The notes under the pieces were generated by a model. It ran no database searches and was not told the origin of the DNA. It saw nothing but the letters and a program-made list of their open reading frames with translations. From an uncultured Bacteroidales bacterium (GTDB lineage Bacteria > Bacteroidota > Bacteroidia > Bacteroidales > Paludibacteraceae): DNA of 64,000 nucleotides. Both the position numbers and the translations under genes were made by a program. Shown here one piece after another: positions 25,532-34,687 of this stretch. Location of the stretch: assembly GCA_902799555.1 (NCBI GenBank), contig CADCBB010000003.1, positions 10,013 through 74,012 of the forward strand. The letters run 5' to 3'. The stretch's first letter is position 1. Every line of letters begins with the position of its first letter.

Positions 25532-27208
25532 TCAGACCATGCTGGTATAGAGGAATCGTTTGATGGATTTCTTCGGGGTCTTCTCAAACTCATGCGGGTA
25601 GAGTTTGACGATGGCTATCTGCTCGTAGGCTGCCAATTCGGAGTTGACTTGCTTGCGGGCATCCTCCATGTAGGCGATCAGCTCCTCGCGCGACATACCC
25701 GAAGCGTCCACTTCGTTGTAGTCCGGACAGATGAGCGCCACGAGACGCGTATCCTCCTGCTGGAGCACCAAGGACTCGAGTACGAAAGGCATGTTGTTGA
25801 TCTTCGCCTCGATCTCCTCCGGATAGATATTCTGCCCGCTCGGGCCCAAGAGCATCGTCTTGCAGCGACCTTTGATATAGAGGAAACCGTCTGCATCCAA
25901 GATACCGAGGTCACCGGTGCGGAGCCAGCCGTCCTTAGTAAACGACTCTTTCGTCGCCTGCGGATTCTTATAATAACCCGTCATCGTGTTCTCACCACGA
26001 ACAACCACTTCGCCGATGCCTTCCTCATTCGGATCCAGGATCTTGACCTCCATAATGCCCTCCAGAGGTTTACCGCAAGAGTAGGGTTTCGAACCCTCGT
26101 CGTACGGTGTGAAGGAGATCAAGGGTGCACATTCGGTCATACCGTAGCCGACCGACATCGGGAACTTGATACGATAGAGAAATGCCTCTACTTCGGGGTT
26201 CAAAGGCGCACCGCCAATGATCATCTGACGGAACTCGCCACCGAAAGCCTGCACTAGTTGTTCGCGTATCTTACCGCATACGATCTCATCGAGGAACGGC
26301 ACCTTGAGCACCCAACTGACAGGCGCTTTCTGGATCTGCGGAACGATCATCTTCTTATAAATCTTCTCCAGGATGAGCGGCACGGAAAGGATGAGCGTCG
26401 GCTTGATCTCTTCGAAGGCCTTAAGCAAGATCTTCGGCGAGGGCGTACGACCGATGAGCCACTCGTGACCGCCGGCCGCCAGACAACTCAGGAAATCGAA
26501 CGCACAACCGTACGCATGCGCCAGCGGCAGGAAGGTGACGAAGCGCGATTCATTATGCACGAGCCCCGACTCCAGACCATAACGGACGTTACCCGCCAGA
26601 CCATTCAGCGGCATGATGACGCCCTTGCTGAAACCGGTCGTACCGGAGGTATAGTTGATCGAACCGATCTCCTCGTTGCTTCGCTCATCGAAAAGCACAT
26701 CCTTGGCATAGTAGCCCTCCGGGTGCTTTGCTTTGAACTTATCGGCGATCGACTCGTAGTTGATCTTCTTCGGATCCAAGGCCAAGGAGATCGGATGCCA
26801 GTCGTTGAGGCTGACCGCCGCCAAGACCTTCGGGATCTGGTCAAGTTCTATACCCTCCCAGTTAATATCGCTGATAAAGAGCAGCTTCGAGCCCGAATGG
26901 TTGATGATATGGATGGCATCGTTGGCACGGAAATCCTGCAGAATAGGAACGATGATCGCGCCATAGGTGATCGTAGCCAGATAGACCGCTACCCAATTAC
27001 TGTTGTTCTTACCCATCACGGCGATCTTGTCGTTCTTCTTGATGCCGCATTCCTTAAACAGGATATGCAGCTTCTCGATGTTGATCGCCAACTGACCGTA
27101 CGTGAGCGTGACGTTCGTCCCATAGTCCGTCACAGCCGGACGCTCCCAGTTATCGCGAAGCGACCGTTCATAGATCTTCACAAAATTGTATTTTTCTTCC
27201 AGCATCAT
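25532..27208 (-). CDS. Long-chain acyl-CoA synthetase (AMP-forming)
   Basis: The ANL-superfamily enzyme activates fatty acids to acyl-CoA through an acyl-adenylate. The 558-residue protein has the A3 P-loop NYTSGTTGFSKGV, FLPLAHAYGC, VGYGMTECAPLISF, WLRTGDLGILDADGF and the late Lys region KTPKKSIKRF. Length and order are as in the FadD/LC-FACS family. It is followed by coaX across a heptamer repeat, possibly in one transcript. Confidence 0.9.
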   Translation of the reverse strand: MMLEEKYNFVKIYERSLRDNWERPAVTDYGTNVTLTYGQLAINIEKLHILFKECGIKKNDKIAVMGKNNSNWVAVYLATITYGAIIVPILQDFRANDAIHIINHSGSKLLFISDINWEGIELDQIPKVLAAVSLNDWHPISLALDPKKINYESIADKFKAKHPEGYYAKDVLFDERSNEEIGSINYTSGTTGFSKGVIMPLNGLAGNVRYGLESGLVHNESRFVTFLPLAHAYGCAFDFLSCLAAGGHEWLIGRTPSPKILLKAFEEIKPTLILSVPLILEKIYKKMIVPQIQKAPVSWVLKVPFLDEIVCGKIREQLVQAFGGEFRQMIIGGAPLNPEVEAFLYRIKFPMSVGYGMTECAPLISFTPYDEGSKPYSCGKPLEGIMEVKILDPNEEGIGEVVVRGENTMTGYYKNPQATKESFTKDGWLRTGDLGILDADGFLYIKGRCKTMLLGPSGQNIYPEEIEAKINNMPFVLESLVLQQEDTRLVALICPDYNEVDASGMSREELIAYMEDARKQVNSELAAYEQIAIVKLYPHEFEKTPKKSIKRFLYTSMV

Positions 27209-27212
27209 AAGG

Positions 27213-27605
27213 CTATAACGTTTTAACCGGAGCAGCCGTGTAAACGGAATCTACTATATATTGGCTATTACCTCTCCAAGGCAGCGTACCGAGATAGCGC
27301 TTCCAATGCAACTTCACGCCGGTATTCGCACCCTCGTTGAGCTGCTTGGCGACATGCTCATCTACCACAGAGAACTTGAACTCATTCGATTGAATGGAGC
27401 CCTGCACTTTCGTGTTCTTCAAACCCGTTTGAATCATTTTCCCCTCATAGGTCTTGAAGATAAAACCCTCTTTCTGAAAATAATTGATATCTCCCTCATT
27501 CACGCCCTCACTATAGACGAAGCAGAACTTAATGAAGATATACCCCGCCAGCACCAAGACAGCCAGCACCGACGTCCATGTAATTACTTTTCCTGTTGTA
27601 CTCAT
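27213..27605 (-). CDS. Small membrane-anchored protein conserved in Bacteroidetes
   Basis: The 130-residue protein has one N-terminal membrane segment (WTSVLAVLVLAGYIFIKF) and a soluble tail with YSEGVNEGDINYFQKEGF, IFKTYEGKMIQTG and WRGNSQYIVDSV. I recognise the pattern from other Bacteroidetes genomes, where it is often mislabelled; no function is known to me. The ORF can be extended to 27659, but that extension runs through the promoter, so ATG 27605 is chosen. It ends 4 nt before the acyl-CoA synthetase ATG, so the two are probably one operon. Confidence 0.75.
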   Translation of the reverse strand: MSTTGKVITWTSVLAVLVLAGYIFIKFCFVYSEGVNEGDINYFQKEGFIFKTYEGKMIQTGLKNTKVQGSIQSNEFKFSVVDEHVAKQLNEGANTGVKLHWKRYLGTLPWRGNSQYIVDSVYTAAPVKTL

Positions 27606-27628
27606 AACACATTTATCAAAATCGGCCG

Positions 27629-27659
27629 CAAAGTTACAACTTTTTTTTGACATACGCAA
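27629..27659 (-). promoter_or_regulatory. Promoter of the small membrane protein / acyl-CoA synthetase group
   Basis: Minus strand: TTGC (27659-27656), 19 bp, TAACTTTG (27636-27629), then CGGCCG. It is divergent from the rho promoter. Confidence 0.75.
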
Positions 27660-27706
27660 GCGCGCGTGAATTATTTCGATTTTTTTTCAAAAAAAGCACC
27701 AATTAT

Positions 27707-27737
27707 TTGCATAATTCATTTTTTTGTTGTACCTTTG
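27707..27737 (+). promoter_or_regulatory. Promoter of rho-aroQ
   Basis: TTGC (27707-27710), 19 bp, TACCTTTG (27730-27737), then CGCCGG. The leader to ATG 27802 is about 58 nt. Confidence 0.8.
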
Positions 27738-27801
27738 CGCCGGATTTTGGGAAAGGTATCTTTTTCCCGGAATTTTTCCAACGACATACATTATTTATAT
27801 T

Positions 27802-29550
27802 ATGCAATACGATTTACAAAAACTCGAGCGTATGACGCTTGAACAAGTGCGTGAGATAGCGCAAGAGATGGGGTTAAAGCCTCGTCGGAGTCAGTCTATC
27901 CGCGAGATCAGTTATGCCATCTTGGATGCGCAGGCAGACAAACGTGCAGCAGACGTGCAGGCAAAAGAGGAGGCACGTGCGGCATCGGGCAAGACCGGCA
28001 AGCGTGAGCGTGTCCGTGGGGTGAAATTAGGTGCCAAGAAAGTGGACACGACCGGTATGAAGAGCGAGCGCGTGGTAGCGACCGTAGGTACGGAGCGTGA
28101 GCAGATGGCGCAGATTGAAACGACTGCGGCTCCTCATAAACCGACCAAGACCATAGTAGCGGTGAATCCGATGGCGGCTGAGCCGGAGAAAGTGGAAAGT
28201 GGAAAGCCGAAAGTGGAAAGTGAGCAGCCGGTAGTGGAGACTCCGAAGAAGAAACGCGGACGGCCGAAGAAAGCGGAAAGTGTCAAGCCGGCAGAAGCGC
28301 CGGAGGCCCCGAAGCAAGAGGTAGCAGAGGCACCTAAGCCGGAAGCTCCGAAGCCGGCAGAGAAGCCGGCAGAAAAACCGGCAGAGAAACCGACAGAGAA
28401 ACCCAAGCCGACAATGCCGGATTTGGGTGAGAACGTGATCGCGATGGGTACCTTGGAGTGCACACCGGACGGCTACGGATTCTTGCGTTCGGCAGACTAT
28501 AACTACCTGCCAAGTCCTGATGATGTCTATGTAAGCAAAGATCAGATGCGTCAGTACGGCCTGAAAGCGGGCGACACAGTAGAGTGCTCGATTCGTCTGA
28601 ACCCGCAGCCGGAGAAATTCTTCCCGATGGAGAAGGTGATTCGCATCAACGGTCTTGACCCTGAGTTGGCGAAGAAACGGGTAGCGTTTGAGAACCTCAC
28701 TCCCCTCTTCCCCGATGAAAAATTCAAGTTGTGTGTAGGAAATCGTCAAGACAGCCTGAGCGTACGTATGATCGACCTGTTCAGCCCGATCGGTAAGGGT
28801 CAACGTGGTCTGATTGTAGCGCAGCCGAAGACCGGTAAAACCGTGTTGCTCAAGGAGTTAGCCAATGCTATTCTGCATAACAACCCGGAGGTTTATATGA
28901 TCGTTCTGCTCATCGACGAGCGTCCGGAAGAGGTGACCGACATGGCGCGCAGCGTGGACGCCGAAGTGATTGCTTCGACCTTCGATGAGCCGGCCGAGAA
29001 CCATGTGCGCGTAGCCAATATCGTCCATGAGAAAGCGAAACGCTTGGTAGAGAGCGGTCATGACGTCGTTATCCTGCTTGATTCGATCACTCGTTTGGCT
29101 CGTGCCTACAACACCGTGGCTCCGTCGAGCGGTAAAGTGCTGTCCGGCGGTGTAGAAGCACAGGCACTGCATAAACCGAAACGTTTCTTCGGTGCCGCCC
29201 GTAACATTGAGAACGGCGGCAGCTTGACCATCATCGCGACGGCTTTGACCGAGACCGGAAGTAAGATGGACGACCTCATCTTTGAGGAATTCAAGGGAAC
29301 GGGTAACATGGAACTGCAGCTCGATCGCAAGTTAGCCAACAAGCGTATCTTCCCGGCCGTGGATATCCCGGCATCGAGTACGCGTCGTGACGATTTGCTT
29401 TTACCGGCAGACGTACTGAGCCGCATGTGGCAGATCCGTAAGATGCTGAGCGATATGAGCGGTCAGGAAGCCATGGAGAAACTGAAGAGCTACATGGAGC
29501 GAACCGAAGATAACGACGAATTTTTATTAGCCGTTAACGGCGCACGATGA
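27802..29550 (+). CDS. rho: Transcription termination factor Rho with long disordered insert
   Basis: The hexameric RNA helicase ends transcripts. The 582-residue protein starts with the Rho N-terminal helical domain ([20 protein letters not shown]). A low-complexity insert of about 170 residues follows, rich in K, E, P and A, with the AT-hook-like KKKRGRPKK and [13 protein letters not shown]. Then come the RNA-binding OB fold ([10 protein letters not shown]) and the ATPase core ([19 protein letters not shown]-loop, [19 protein letters not shown]). Family knowledge: the disordered insert of Bacteroides Rho drives condensate formation needed for gut fitness. Part of this insert is built from a heptamer repeat. 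ATG 27802 is chosen because the longer ORF would start inside the promoter. Confidence 0.95.
   Translation: MQYDLQKLERMTLEQVREIAQEMGLKPRRSQSIREISYAILDAQADKRAADVQAKEEARAASGKTGKRERVRGVKLGAKKVDTTGMKSERVVATVGTEREQMAQIETTAAPHKPTKTIVAVNPMAAEPEKVESGKPKVESEQPVVETPKKKRGRPKKAESVKPAEAPEAPKQEVAEAPKPEAPKPAEKPAEKPAEKPTEKPKPTMPDLGENVIAMGTLECTPDGYGFLRSADYNYLPSPDDVYVSKDQMRQYGLKAGDTVECSIRLNPQPEKFFPMEKVIRINGLDPELAKKRVAFENLTPLFPDEKFKLCVGNRQDSLSVRMIDLFSPIGKGQRGLIVAQPKTGKTVLLKELANAILHNNPEVYMIVLLIDERPEEVTDMARSVDAEVIASTFDEPAENHVRVANIVHEKAKRLVESGHDVVILLDSITRLARAYNTVAPSSGKVLSGGVEAQALHKPKRFFGAARNIENGGSLTIIATALTETGSKMDDLIFEEFKGTGNMELQLDRKLANKRIFPAVDIPASSTRRDDLLLPADVLSRMWQIRKMLSDMSGQEAMEKLKSYMERTEDNDEFLLAVNGAR
28189..28223 (+). 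repeat. Heptamer tandem repeat AAAGTGG inside rho
   Basis: AAAGTGG x2, AAAGCCG, AAAGTGG and AAAGTGA are five 7-mers encoding [13 protein letters not shown] in the disordered insert. Confidence 0.8.
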
Positions 29551-29969
29551 AGATATTAATTCTCAACGGACCTAATCTGAACCGTCTGGGAACGCGTAAA
29601 CCGGAGATCTACGGTACGCAGACGATGGCACAGATTTTGTTAGCTATCCAGCGACAATGGCCGGAGGTCTTCTTTACGTATGTGCAGTCGAACCACGAAG
29701 GCGACCTGATCGATGCGATTCAGGACTTTGATGGCGACGGAATAATACTGAACGCAGGCGGGTACACGCATACGAGCGTAGCGTTGCGCGATGCAGTAGA
29801 GGACTGCGAGGTGCCGGTAGTGGAAGTACATATCAGCGACATCCGCCAACGCGAGCCTTTCCGGCAACAAAGTTTATTAACCGATGTCTGTGCACACAGC
29901 ATCATAGGACATGGAACAAAAGGATATGAAGAAGCTGTTCTATACCTTGTTTCTGCTGATAAGCGTTAG
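29547..29969 (+). CDS. aroQ: 3-dehydroquinate dehydratase, type II
   Basis: It converts 3-dehydroquinate to 3-dehydroshikimate in the shikimate pathway. The 140-residue protein has [20 protein letters not shown] with the catalytic Tyr, [44 protein letters not shown] and IIGHGTKGY. Length is normal. It overlaps the rho stop by 4 nt, so it is coupled to rho. Confidence 0.95.
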   Translation: MKILILNGPNLNRLGTRKPEIYGTQTMAQILLAIQRQWPEVFFTYVQSNHEGDLIDAIQDFDGDGIILNAGGYTHTSVALRDAVEDCEVPVVEVHISDIRQREPFRQQSLLTDVCAHSIIGHGTKGYEEAVLYLVSADKR

Positions 29970-32481
29970 TGCGTCTTTGATGGCAGCCCAGTTGACCGGT
30001 AAGGCGGTTGATTTCGGGACGAAGAAACCGATTGATTTTGCGAACGTCAGCGTCATGAAGGGCGATCAACTCATCACGGGTACGATCACCGATGCGGAAG
30101 GTAACTTTACGCTGGACGTCAAGGACGGCGAATACACGCTGGTCGTGTCGTTCATGGGTTATAGCGAGCAACGCAAACAGATCACGGTAAGCGGTAAACC
30201 GCTGAATATAGGTCGAATCGCACTCAAGGAAGATACGCAAACGCTGCGGGACGTCGAAGTGGTAGCGCAGGGTAGCTCCATGCGTTTTGAGTTAGACAAG
30301 AAAGTATTCACCGTCGATCAGAATATCGCTTCAGCCGGCGCATCGGTGACCGATGTGCTGGAGAATATCCCGTCGGTGGATGTGGATCAGGAAGGAAACA
30401 TCAGCCTGCGTAACAGCGAAGATGTGGAGATCTGGATCAACGGCAAGCCGGCAGGTCTCAACTCTGAGAACCGCGGTCAGGTGCTGCAACAGATGCCGGC
30501 AGGTACGATCGAGAAGATCGAGTTGATCACCAACCCGTCCGCGAAGTACAGCCCCGAAGGAACGTCCGGCATCATCAACCTGGTGATGAAAAAAGACCGC
30601 GCTGCCGGTTATTACGGTTCGATTCAGGCTGGTATTGACTACGCTTTGGCCAAACCCTGGACGACCCCTCCGGGCGCCAATGTGGGCTTTAACATCAATT
30701 TCAATGCCGGGCCGGTGGACGGCTATTTCAATGTGGGCTATCGCTATCACACGAGCAACGGAGGTAGCACGACGGACCGCTATAACCTGAGTGGAACGGG
30801 TAGCCAGGTGTTGGACTCGAGTCTGATCACGAGTCACCTGGTGCAAGAGGGTACGCAGACGCATAAAGGCGGCGGTATGTTCGCCCGCGGCGGTCTAAAT
30901 TTTCATGTCGCAGAAGGCCATACGATCGGCGTATCGGGATTTGGCATGGTGAGCGATCCGAAAGTATTCACGATGAGCAATAACAACCATCGTGCCTATA
31001 CCTACACAGACGTCATCAATAGTGCCAATAACCGCTCCTATACCCGCGACCAGTACGGCACAGGCTATCATCCGGGCGGTAACGCGACCCTCGACTACCA
31101 GTTCGAGATGGACGAGCATAAGTTGAACGTCAGCGGAACGTATAACCATTTCGGTTTCAATATGCTGACCGACTATACACAGATCGAAGGCACGGACACG
31201 ACCTATCAGGACCAGAACAGTTGGAGCAAGGAGCAAGGCATCGAGATCAAGGCCGACTATGAATGGAAACCGACGCCGCAAAGTCGTCTGGAAGCGGGAT
31301 ATGACTACACGCGTAACTGGAGTAACAGTTCGGCGGACGCGCATAACAACTATGCCGACGGCACGCATATCCAAGAACTAAACGAGTACTATACGGACTT
31401 CAACGGACTGACGCAGAACCATGCGTTGTATGTGACCTACGGAAACCGATTCTGGGACAAGTTGTCGCTGCAGGTAGGTCTGCGTGGCGAGTACTACATG
31501 CGTCATCTGGAGTCGCATTATAAAGACGGCACGGGAGCCATCCAGGACTCGTACGCGGGAATGGAGAACAAGAAAGATACATCTTATTTCCAACTCTTCC
31601 CGAGCGCCTATATCGGCTATGATTTCGGTAACGGCCATGAGTTGCAGTTGAACTATACGCGTCGTGTTCGCCGTCCGTGGGGCCACCAGATCAACCCGCG
31701 CATGGACTTCAGCGATAGTACGAACATCGGCTATGGTAACGTGGATCTGTTGCCCGCCTACACCAATAACCTCGAGTTGAATTATCTCAAGAGTTGGGAG
31801 CGTCATACGCTGAGTGCCGGCGTATTCTGGAAATATGGAGAGGGTGCGGTGCAGAACATCAAGTACATGGAGGGCAACGTGATGAAAAACACGTACCTCA
31901 ATGTGGCGACGCGTCAGGAGTTAGGTGTCGAATTGGTAGCGAAGAACCGTTTGTTCGGCGAATTGCTGCAACTGACGACCAGCGCCAATTTTTACTGGAA
32001 TAATATCGCGGCGGTGAACCAAACGATCATGCACCAAGGTACCGCTATTCCTGTGAACCTGCCCAAGCAGAATATTTTTGCCGGCTCGGTACGCGTGAAC
32101 GCGCAGTTCCTCTTCACCAAGGACTTCAGTGGACAGCTGACGGCTGCATACCGTTCGCCGCGTGTGGTTGCACAAGGTACGACGAGTCACAGCTACTCGA
32201 TCGATCTGGGTCTGAGACATACCTTCCTCAACAAACAATTAGCCCTGGCGCTGAATGTGCGCGATATTTTGGATAGCCGTGCACGGCGTAACACCACTTG
32301 GGGTGCAGGTTTCTGGCAGTTTAGCGAGAATAGATGGCATAGCCGTTCGATCAGCCTAACGCTGACCTATAACTTCGGCAACCAAATGGGTCGCAAACGC
32401 GGTCGTCCGGACGGCGATTTCGATGGCGGAAGCGATGACTTCGATGATAGCGGAAACGGACATACGGATAGCGGATTTTGA
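29926..32481 (+). CDS. TonB-dependent-receptor-type outer-membrane protein
   Basis: The protein has about 851 residues: a signal peptide ([20 protein letters not shown]), a carboxypeptidase-regulatory-like domain (GKAVDFGTKKPIDFANVSV...GNFTLDV), a plug domain (VTDVLENIPSVDVDQEGNISLRN split across the motif, NPSAKYSPEGTSGIINLV) and a large barrel ending LTYNFGNQ. An acidic Gly/Asp tail follows. It belongs to the 'outer membrane beta-barrel family' type, not the SusC type, and no SusD partner is present. The start overlaps aroQ; ATG 29911 is an alternative. Substrate unknown. Confidence 0.85.
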   Translation: MKKLFYTLFLLISVSASLMAAQLTGKAVDFGTKKPIDFANVSVMKGDQLITGTITDAEGNFTLDVKDGEYTLVVSFMGYSEQRKQITVSGKPLNIGRIALKEDTQTLRDVEVVAQGSSMRFELDKKVFTVDQNIASAGASVTDVLENIPSVDVDQEGNISLRNSEDVEIWINGKPAGLNSENRGQVLQQMPAGTIEKIELITNPSAKYSPEGTSGIINLVMKKDRAAGYYGSIQAGIDYALAKPWTTPPGANVGFNINFNAGPVDGYFNVGYRYHTSNGGSTTDRYNLSGTGSQVLDSSLITSHLVQEGTQTHKGGGMFARGGLNFHVAEGHTIGVSGFGMVSDPKVFTMSNNNHRAYTYTDVINSANNRSYTRDQYGTGYHPGGNATLDYQFEMDEHKLNVSGTYNHFGFNMLTDYTQIEGTDTTYQDQNSWSKEQGIEIKADYEWKPTPQSRLEAGYDYTRNWSNSSADAHNNYADGTHIQELNEYYTDFNGLTQNHALYVTYGNRFWDKLSLQVGLRGEYYMRHLESHYKDGTGAIQDSYAGMENKKDTSYFQLFPSAYIGYDFGNGHELQLNYTRRVRRPWGHQINPRMDFSDSTNIGYGNVDLLPAYTNNLELNYLKSWERHTLSAGVFWKYGEGAVQNIKYMEGNVMKNTYLNVATRQELGVELVAKNRLFGELLQLTTSANFYWNNIAAVNQTIMHQGTAIPVNLPKQNIFAGSVRVNAQFLFTKDFSGQLTAAYRSPRVVAQGTTSHSYSIDLGLRHTFLNKQLALALNVRDILDSRARRNTTWGAGFWQFSENRWHSRSISLTLTYNFGNQMGRKRGRPDGDFDGGSDDFDDSGNGHTDSGF

Positions 32482-32599
32482 AAAGTGAAAAGTGAAAGGT
32501 GAAAAGTGAAAGGACATATTTAGTGAAAATTGAAAGGTTAAAGGTGAAAGGGATTCTCATTCTTTTCTTCCTTTCAATTTTCAATTTTCAATTTTCAAC
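32481..32599 (+). repeat. Heptamer repeats (GTGAAAA/GTGAAAG and TTTCAAT) at and in the start of the PorT-like gene
   Basis: AAAAGTG/AAAGGTG-type 7-mers run through 32481-32513 and 32534-32551, and TTTCAAT x3 plus TTTCAAC lie at 32572-32599. The first set supplies the GTG start codon candidates, and the second encodes SIFNFQFST of the signal peptide. Confidence 0.85.
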
Positions 32600-33287
32600 T
32601 TGCGAGGCACAGCAGGCGATGAACAAGCCGTATGTGGATGATAGACTCTTCCACTTCGGCTTTCAGTTGGGCGTCAACTTCAGTTCGTTCTTTGTCACGG
32701 ACAGCGAGGTGCCTATCGCCGACCCCATCACAGGGCAAACGGAGATCTATCACAGCCGTGTGAGCAGTCTGCTACCGGGCTTCAATGTGGGTTTTGTGAC
32801 GGATTTACGGCTATGTAATTACCTCAGTCTGCGTTTCTGTCCGGGAATGCAATTTGCCAGCCGCAGCCTGACCTACAAGACGGAAAGCGGAAGACCCGTA
32901 GCAGGTAGTCCGGGGCACGGTGCGACGGTGGATGTACTCGCCATGCCCGTCTCGTTACCGCTCTACCTCAAATGGACGGCGGCACGGGAAGGAAACTACC
33001 GCCCCTATGTCATTGCCGGTGGCGGTGTGAGCTTCAACGTGAGTCGCGACCGCGAGAAACCCGTGGTGATGAACCTGATGGACTACTTCTGCGAGGTCGG
33101 TTTTGGCGTCGATCTGTATTTCCAGTGGTTTAAGTTCTGTCCGGAAATCACGTACCGCATCGGTTTTGCCGACCAACTCTACCCTGCGGACGGACGTATG
33201 GAACTCGCTCCGCAAGATGCGTTCTACACCAATGCCATCCAACGGTTGACCAGCAGTTGTGTCTGTCTGACTTTCAATTTCGAATAA
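32544..33287 (+). CDS. porT: PorT-like outer-membrane protein of the type IX secretion system
   Basis: The barrel protein resembles PorT, needed for T9SS secretion: FHFGFQLGVNFSSF, PGFNVGFVTDLRLCNYLSLRF, LPLYLKWTA...NYRPYVIAGGG, YFCEVGFGVDLYFQWFKFCP and the end CVCLTFNFE. It has about 247 residues. There is no ATG: GTG codons at 32499, 32523 and 32544 are all made by the heptamer repeat. GTG 32544 gives the neatest signal peptide (KGILILFFLSIFNFQFSTCEA). The T9SS C-terminal domain on the first gene of the window fits this call. Confidence 0.7.
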   Translation: MKGILILFFLSIFNFQFSTCEAQQAMNKPYVDDRLFHFGFQLGVNFSSFFVTDSEVPIADPITGQTEIYHSRVSSLLPGFNVGFVTDLRLCNYLSLRFCPGMQFASRSLTYKTESGRPVAGSPGHGATVDVLAMPVSLPLYLKWTAAREGNYRPYVIAGGGVSFNVSRDREKPVVMNLMDYFCEVGFGVDLYFQWFKFCPEITYRIGFADQLYPADGRMELAPQDAFYTNAIQRLTSSCVCLTFNFE

Positions 33288-33309
33288 GGTGAAAGGTGAA
33301 AAGTGAAAG
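33288..33309 (+). repeat. Heptamer repeat GTGAAAG at the start of the beta-helix lipoprotein gene
   Basis: GTGAAAG, GTGAAAA and GTGAAAG are 7-mers that provide the GTG start codon and encode MKSER. Confidence 0.85.
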
Positions 33310-34687
33310 GCACATATTCTTTTTCGTGGCGATTTTGCTTATAATGGTTAGTTGTCGCGAATATACGGTAAGCGATGATCCTTCGCTGCGCCTGACTTTC
33401 TCGACCGACACGCTTCGATTTGATACGATTTTCACCAACCAAGGCAGTGCGACCTTGCAGCTAATGGTCTATAACCGCAACGCTTCCGCGATCGCGATCG
33501 ACCGGATTTGGTTAGACAGCACGCATATTTTCGAAGTGAATATCGACGGAGAGCAGGACTTGTCGCGTATCAAACAGATGACGATCAACGGCGGGGACAG
33601 CGCGTTCGTTTTCGTACGCACACGGATGAACAAGACCGGGGTAAACAGTGCGGTACTGACTGAAGATCAGTTGCATTTTCACCTGAAAAGCGGTGCCACA
33701 CAGGCGGTATGTCTGGAGGCGTATGGTCAAGATGTGACGCGTATAAGGACGAAGAAGGTGCTGAACGGATATCATTTTACATCTACCCTACCTTACCTCA
33801 TCTTCGATACCTTACGTATTGACGGCGATGTGACGATCGATGCCGGTTCGACCTTGTACATGCATAGCGGCGCTTGTATCTGCATTACGGGCGATGTAAC
33901 GGCGGTGGGTTCATTGTATCAACCGATCATCATTCGAGGGGACAGATTAGACCGACTCTTCGATTCCGTTCCCTACGCCTATGCCGGCGGCAGTTGGAAC
34001 GGAATCTACCTGCAGGCCGATAAGCCGCAGCAGTATGACTTGGCATATGTGGATATTTTATCCGGTAATATTGGATTGTACTGCTGGAGCAGTTGTACGG
34101 GTTCGTTGCCAAACCTGCGTATGGACGGATGTCGGATTCACAACCATACGTTGTATGGTTTGGTACTGATTCATGTGGATGCCTTGGTGACGAACACGGA
34201 GATCAGTAACTGCGCCTCGTACTGCGTTTATTGCGAAGGCGGCAAGCAAGATTTTATCCATACGACAATAGCTTCTTATTACGGCAACACGAATATCCGT
34301 CTGCAGCCGAACGACAACTACAAACCCGAAGCGGCAGCGGTCTATATCGATAACTTGAGTAAGACCGCTCCGCAGACGATCACTTCGTTCTACAATAGTA
34401 TCATCACCGGCTATCAAAAAGAACAACTCGTTCTCGCTACGCCGATCGAGCCTTATTATCCGGGTAAGTTCGTCGGAAACTACATCGGACAAGACACCAC
34501 GAAAGTGTTTGTCAATAATTACTATAAATACAAGGAATACGTCTATTATGATTTTCGCCTGGACAGCCTGAGTCCGGCACGAGGTATAGGCGATAGCATC
34601 GTGGCGCTACCCTATCCTTTGGATAGAGAAGGTTTCTCACGCGCCGGTATTAAGCCGGACGCAGGATGCTATCAATATCGTCCTTGA
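33296..34687 (+). CDS. Lipoprotein with parallel beta-helix domain
   Basis: The 463-residue protein has lipobox MVSC after a hydrophobic stretch (FFFVAILLIMVSC). An N-terminal beta-sandwich-like segment (LRFDTIFTNQGSATLQLMVYN) is followed by a right-handed beta-helix region (GDVTIDAGSTLYMHSGACIC, SWNGIYLQ, NHTLYGLVLIHVDALVTNTEI). This layout is common in Bacteroidetes surface proteins; function unknown. The GTG start at 33296 comes from a heptamer repeat. The 3' end overlaps the convergent ribF by 38 nt. Confidence 0.75.
   Translation: MKSERHIFFFVAILLIMVSCREYTVSDDPSLRLTFSTDTLRFDTIFTNQGSATLQLMVYNRNASAIAIDRIWLDSTHIFEVNIDGEQDLSRIKQMTINGGDSAFVFVRTRMNKTGVNSAVLTEDQLHFHLKSGATQAVCLEAYGQDVTRIRTKKVLNGYHFTSTLPYLIFDTLRIDGDVTIDAGSTLYMHSGACICITGDVTAVGSLYQPIIIRGDRLDRLFDSVPYAYAGGSWNGIYLQADKPQQYDLAYVDILSGNIGLYCWSSCTGSLPNLRMDGCRIHNHTLYGLVLIHVDALVTNTEISNCASYCVYCEGGKQDFIHTTIASYYGNTNIRLQPNDNYKPEAAAVYIDNLSKTAPQTITSFYNSIITGYQKEQLVLATPIEPYYPGKFVGNYIGQDTTKVFVNNYYKYKEYVYYDFRLDSLSPARGIGDSIVALPYPLDREGFSRAGIKPDAGCYQYRP

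Noticed and set aside
26085..26105. T-arm-like gggtttcgaaccctc suggesting a tRNA
   Set aside because: It lies in well-conserved acyl-CoA synthetase codons and no cloverleaf can be drawn around it.
29926..32481. SusC-type nutrient receptor
   Set aside because: The barrel is of the shorter outer-membrane beta-barrel type and no SusD-like partner follows.
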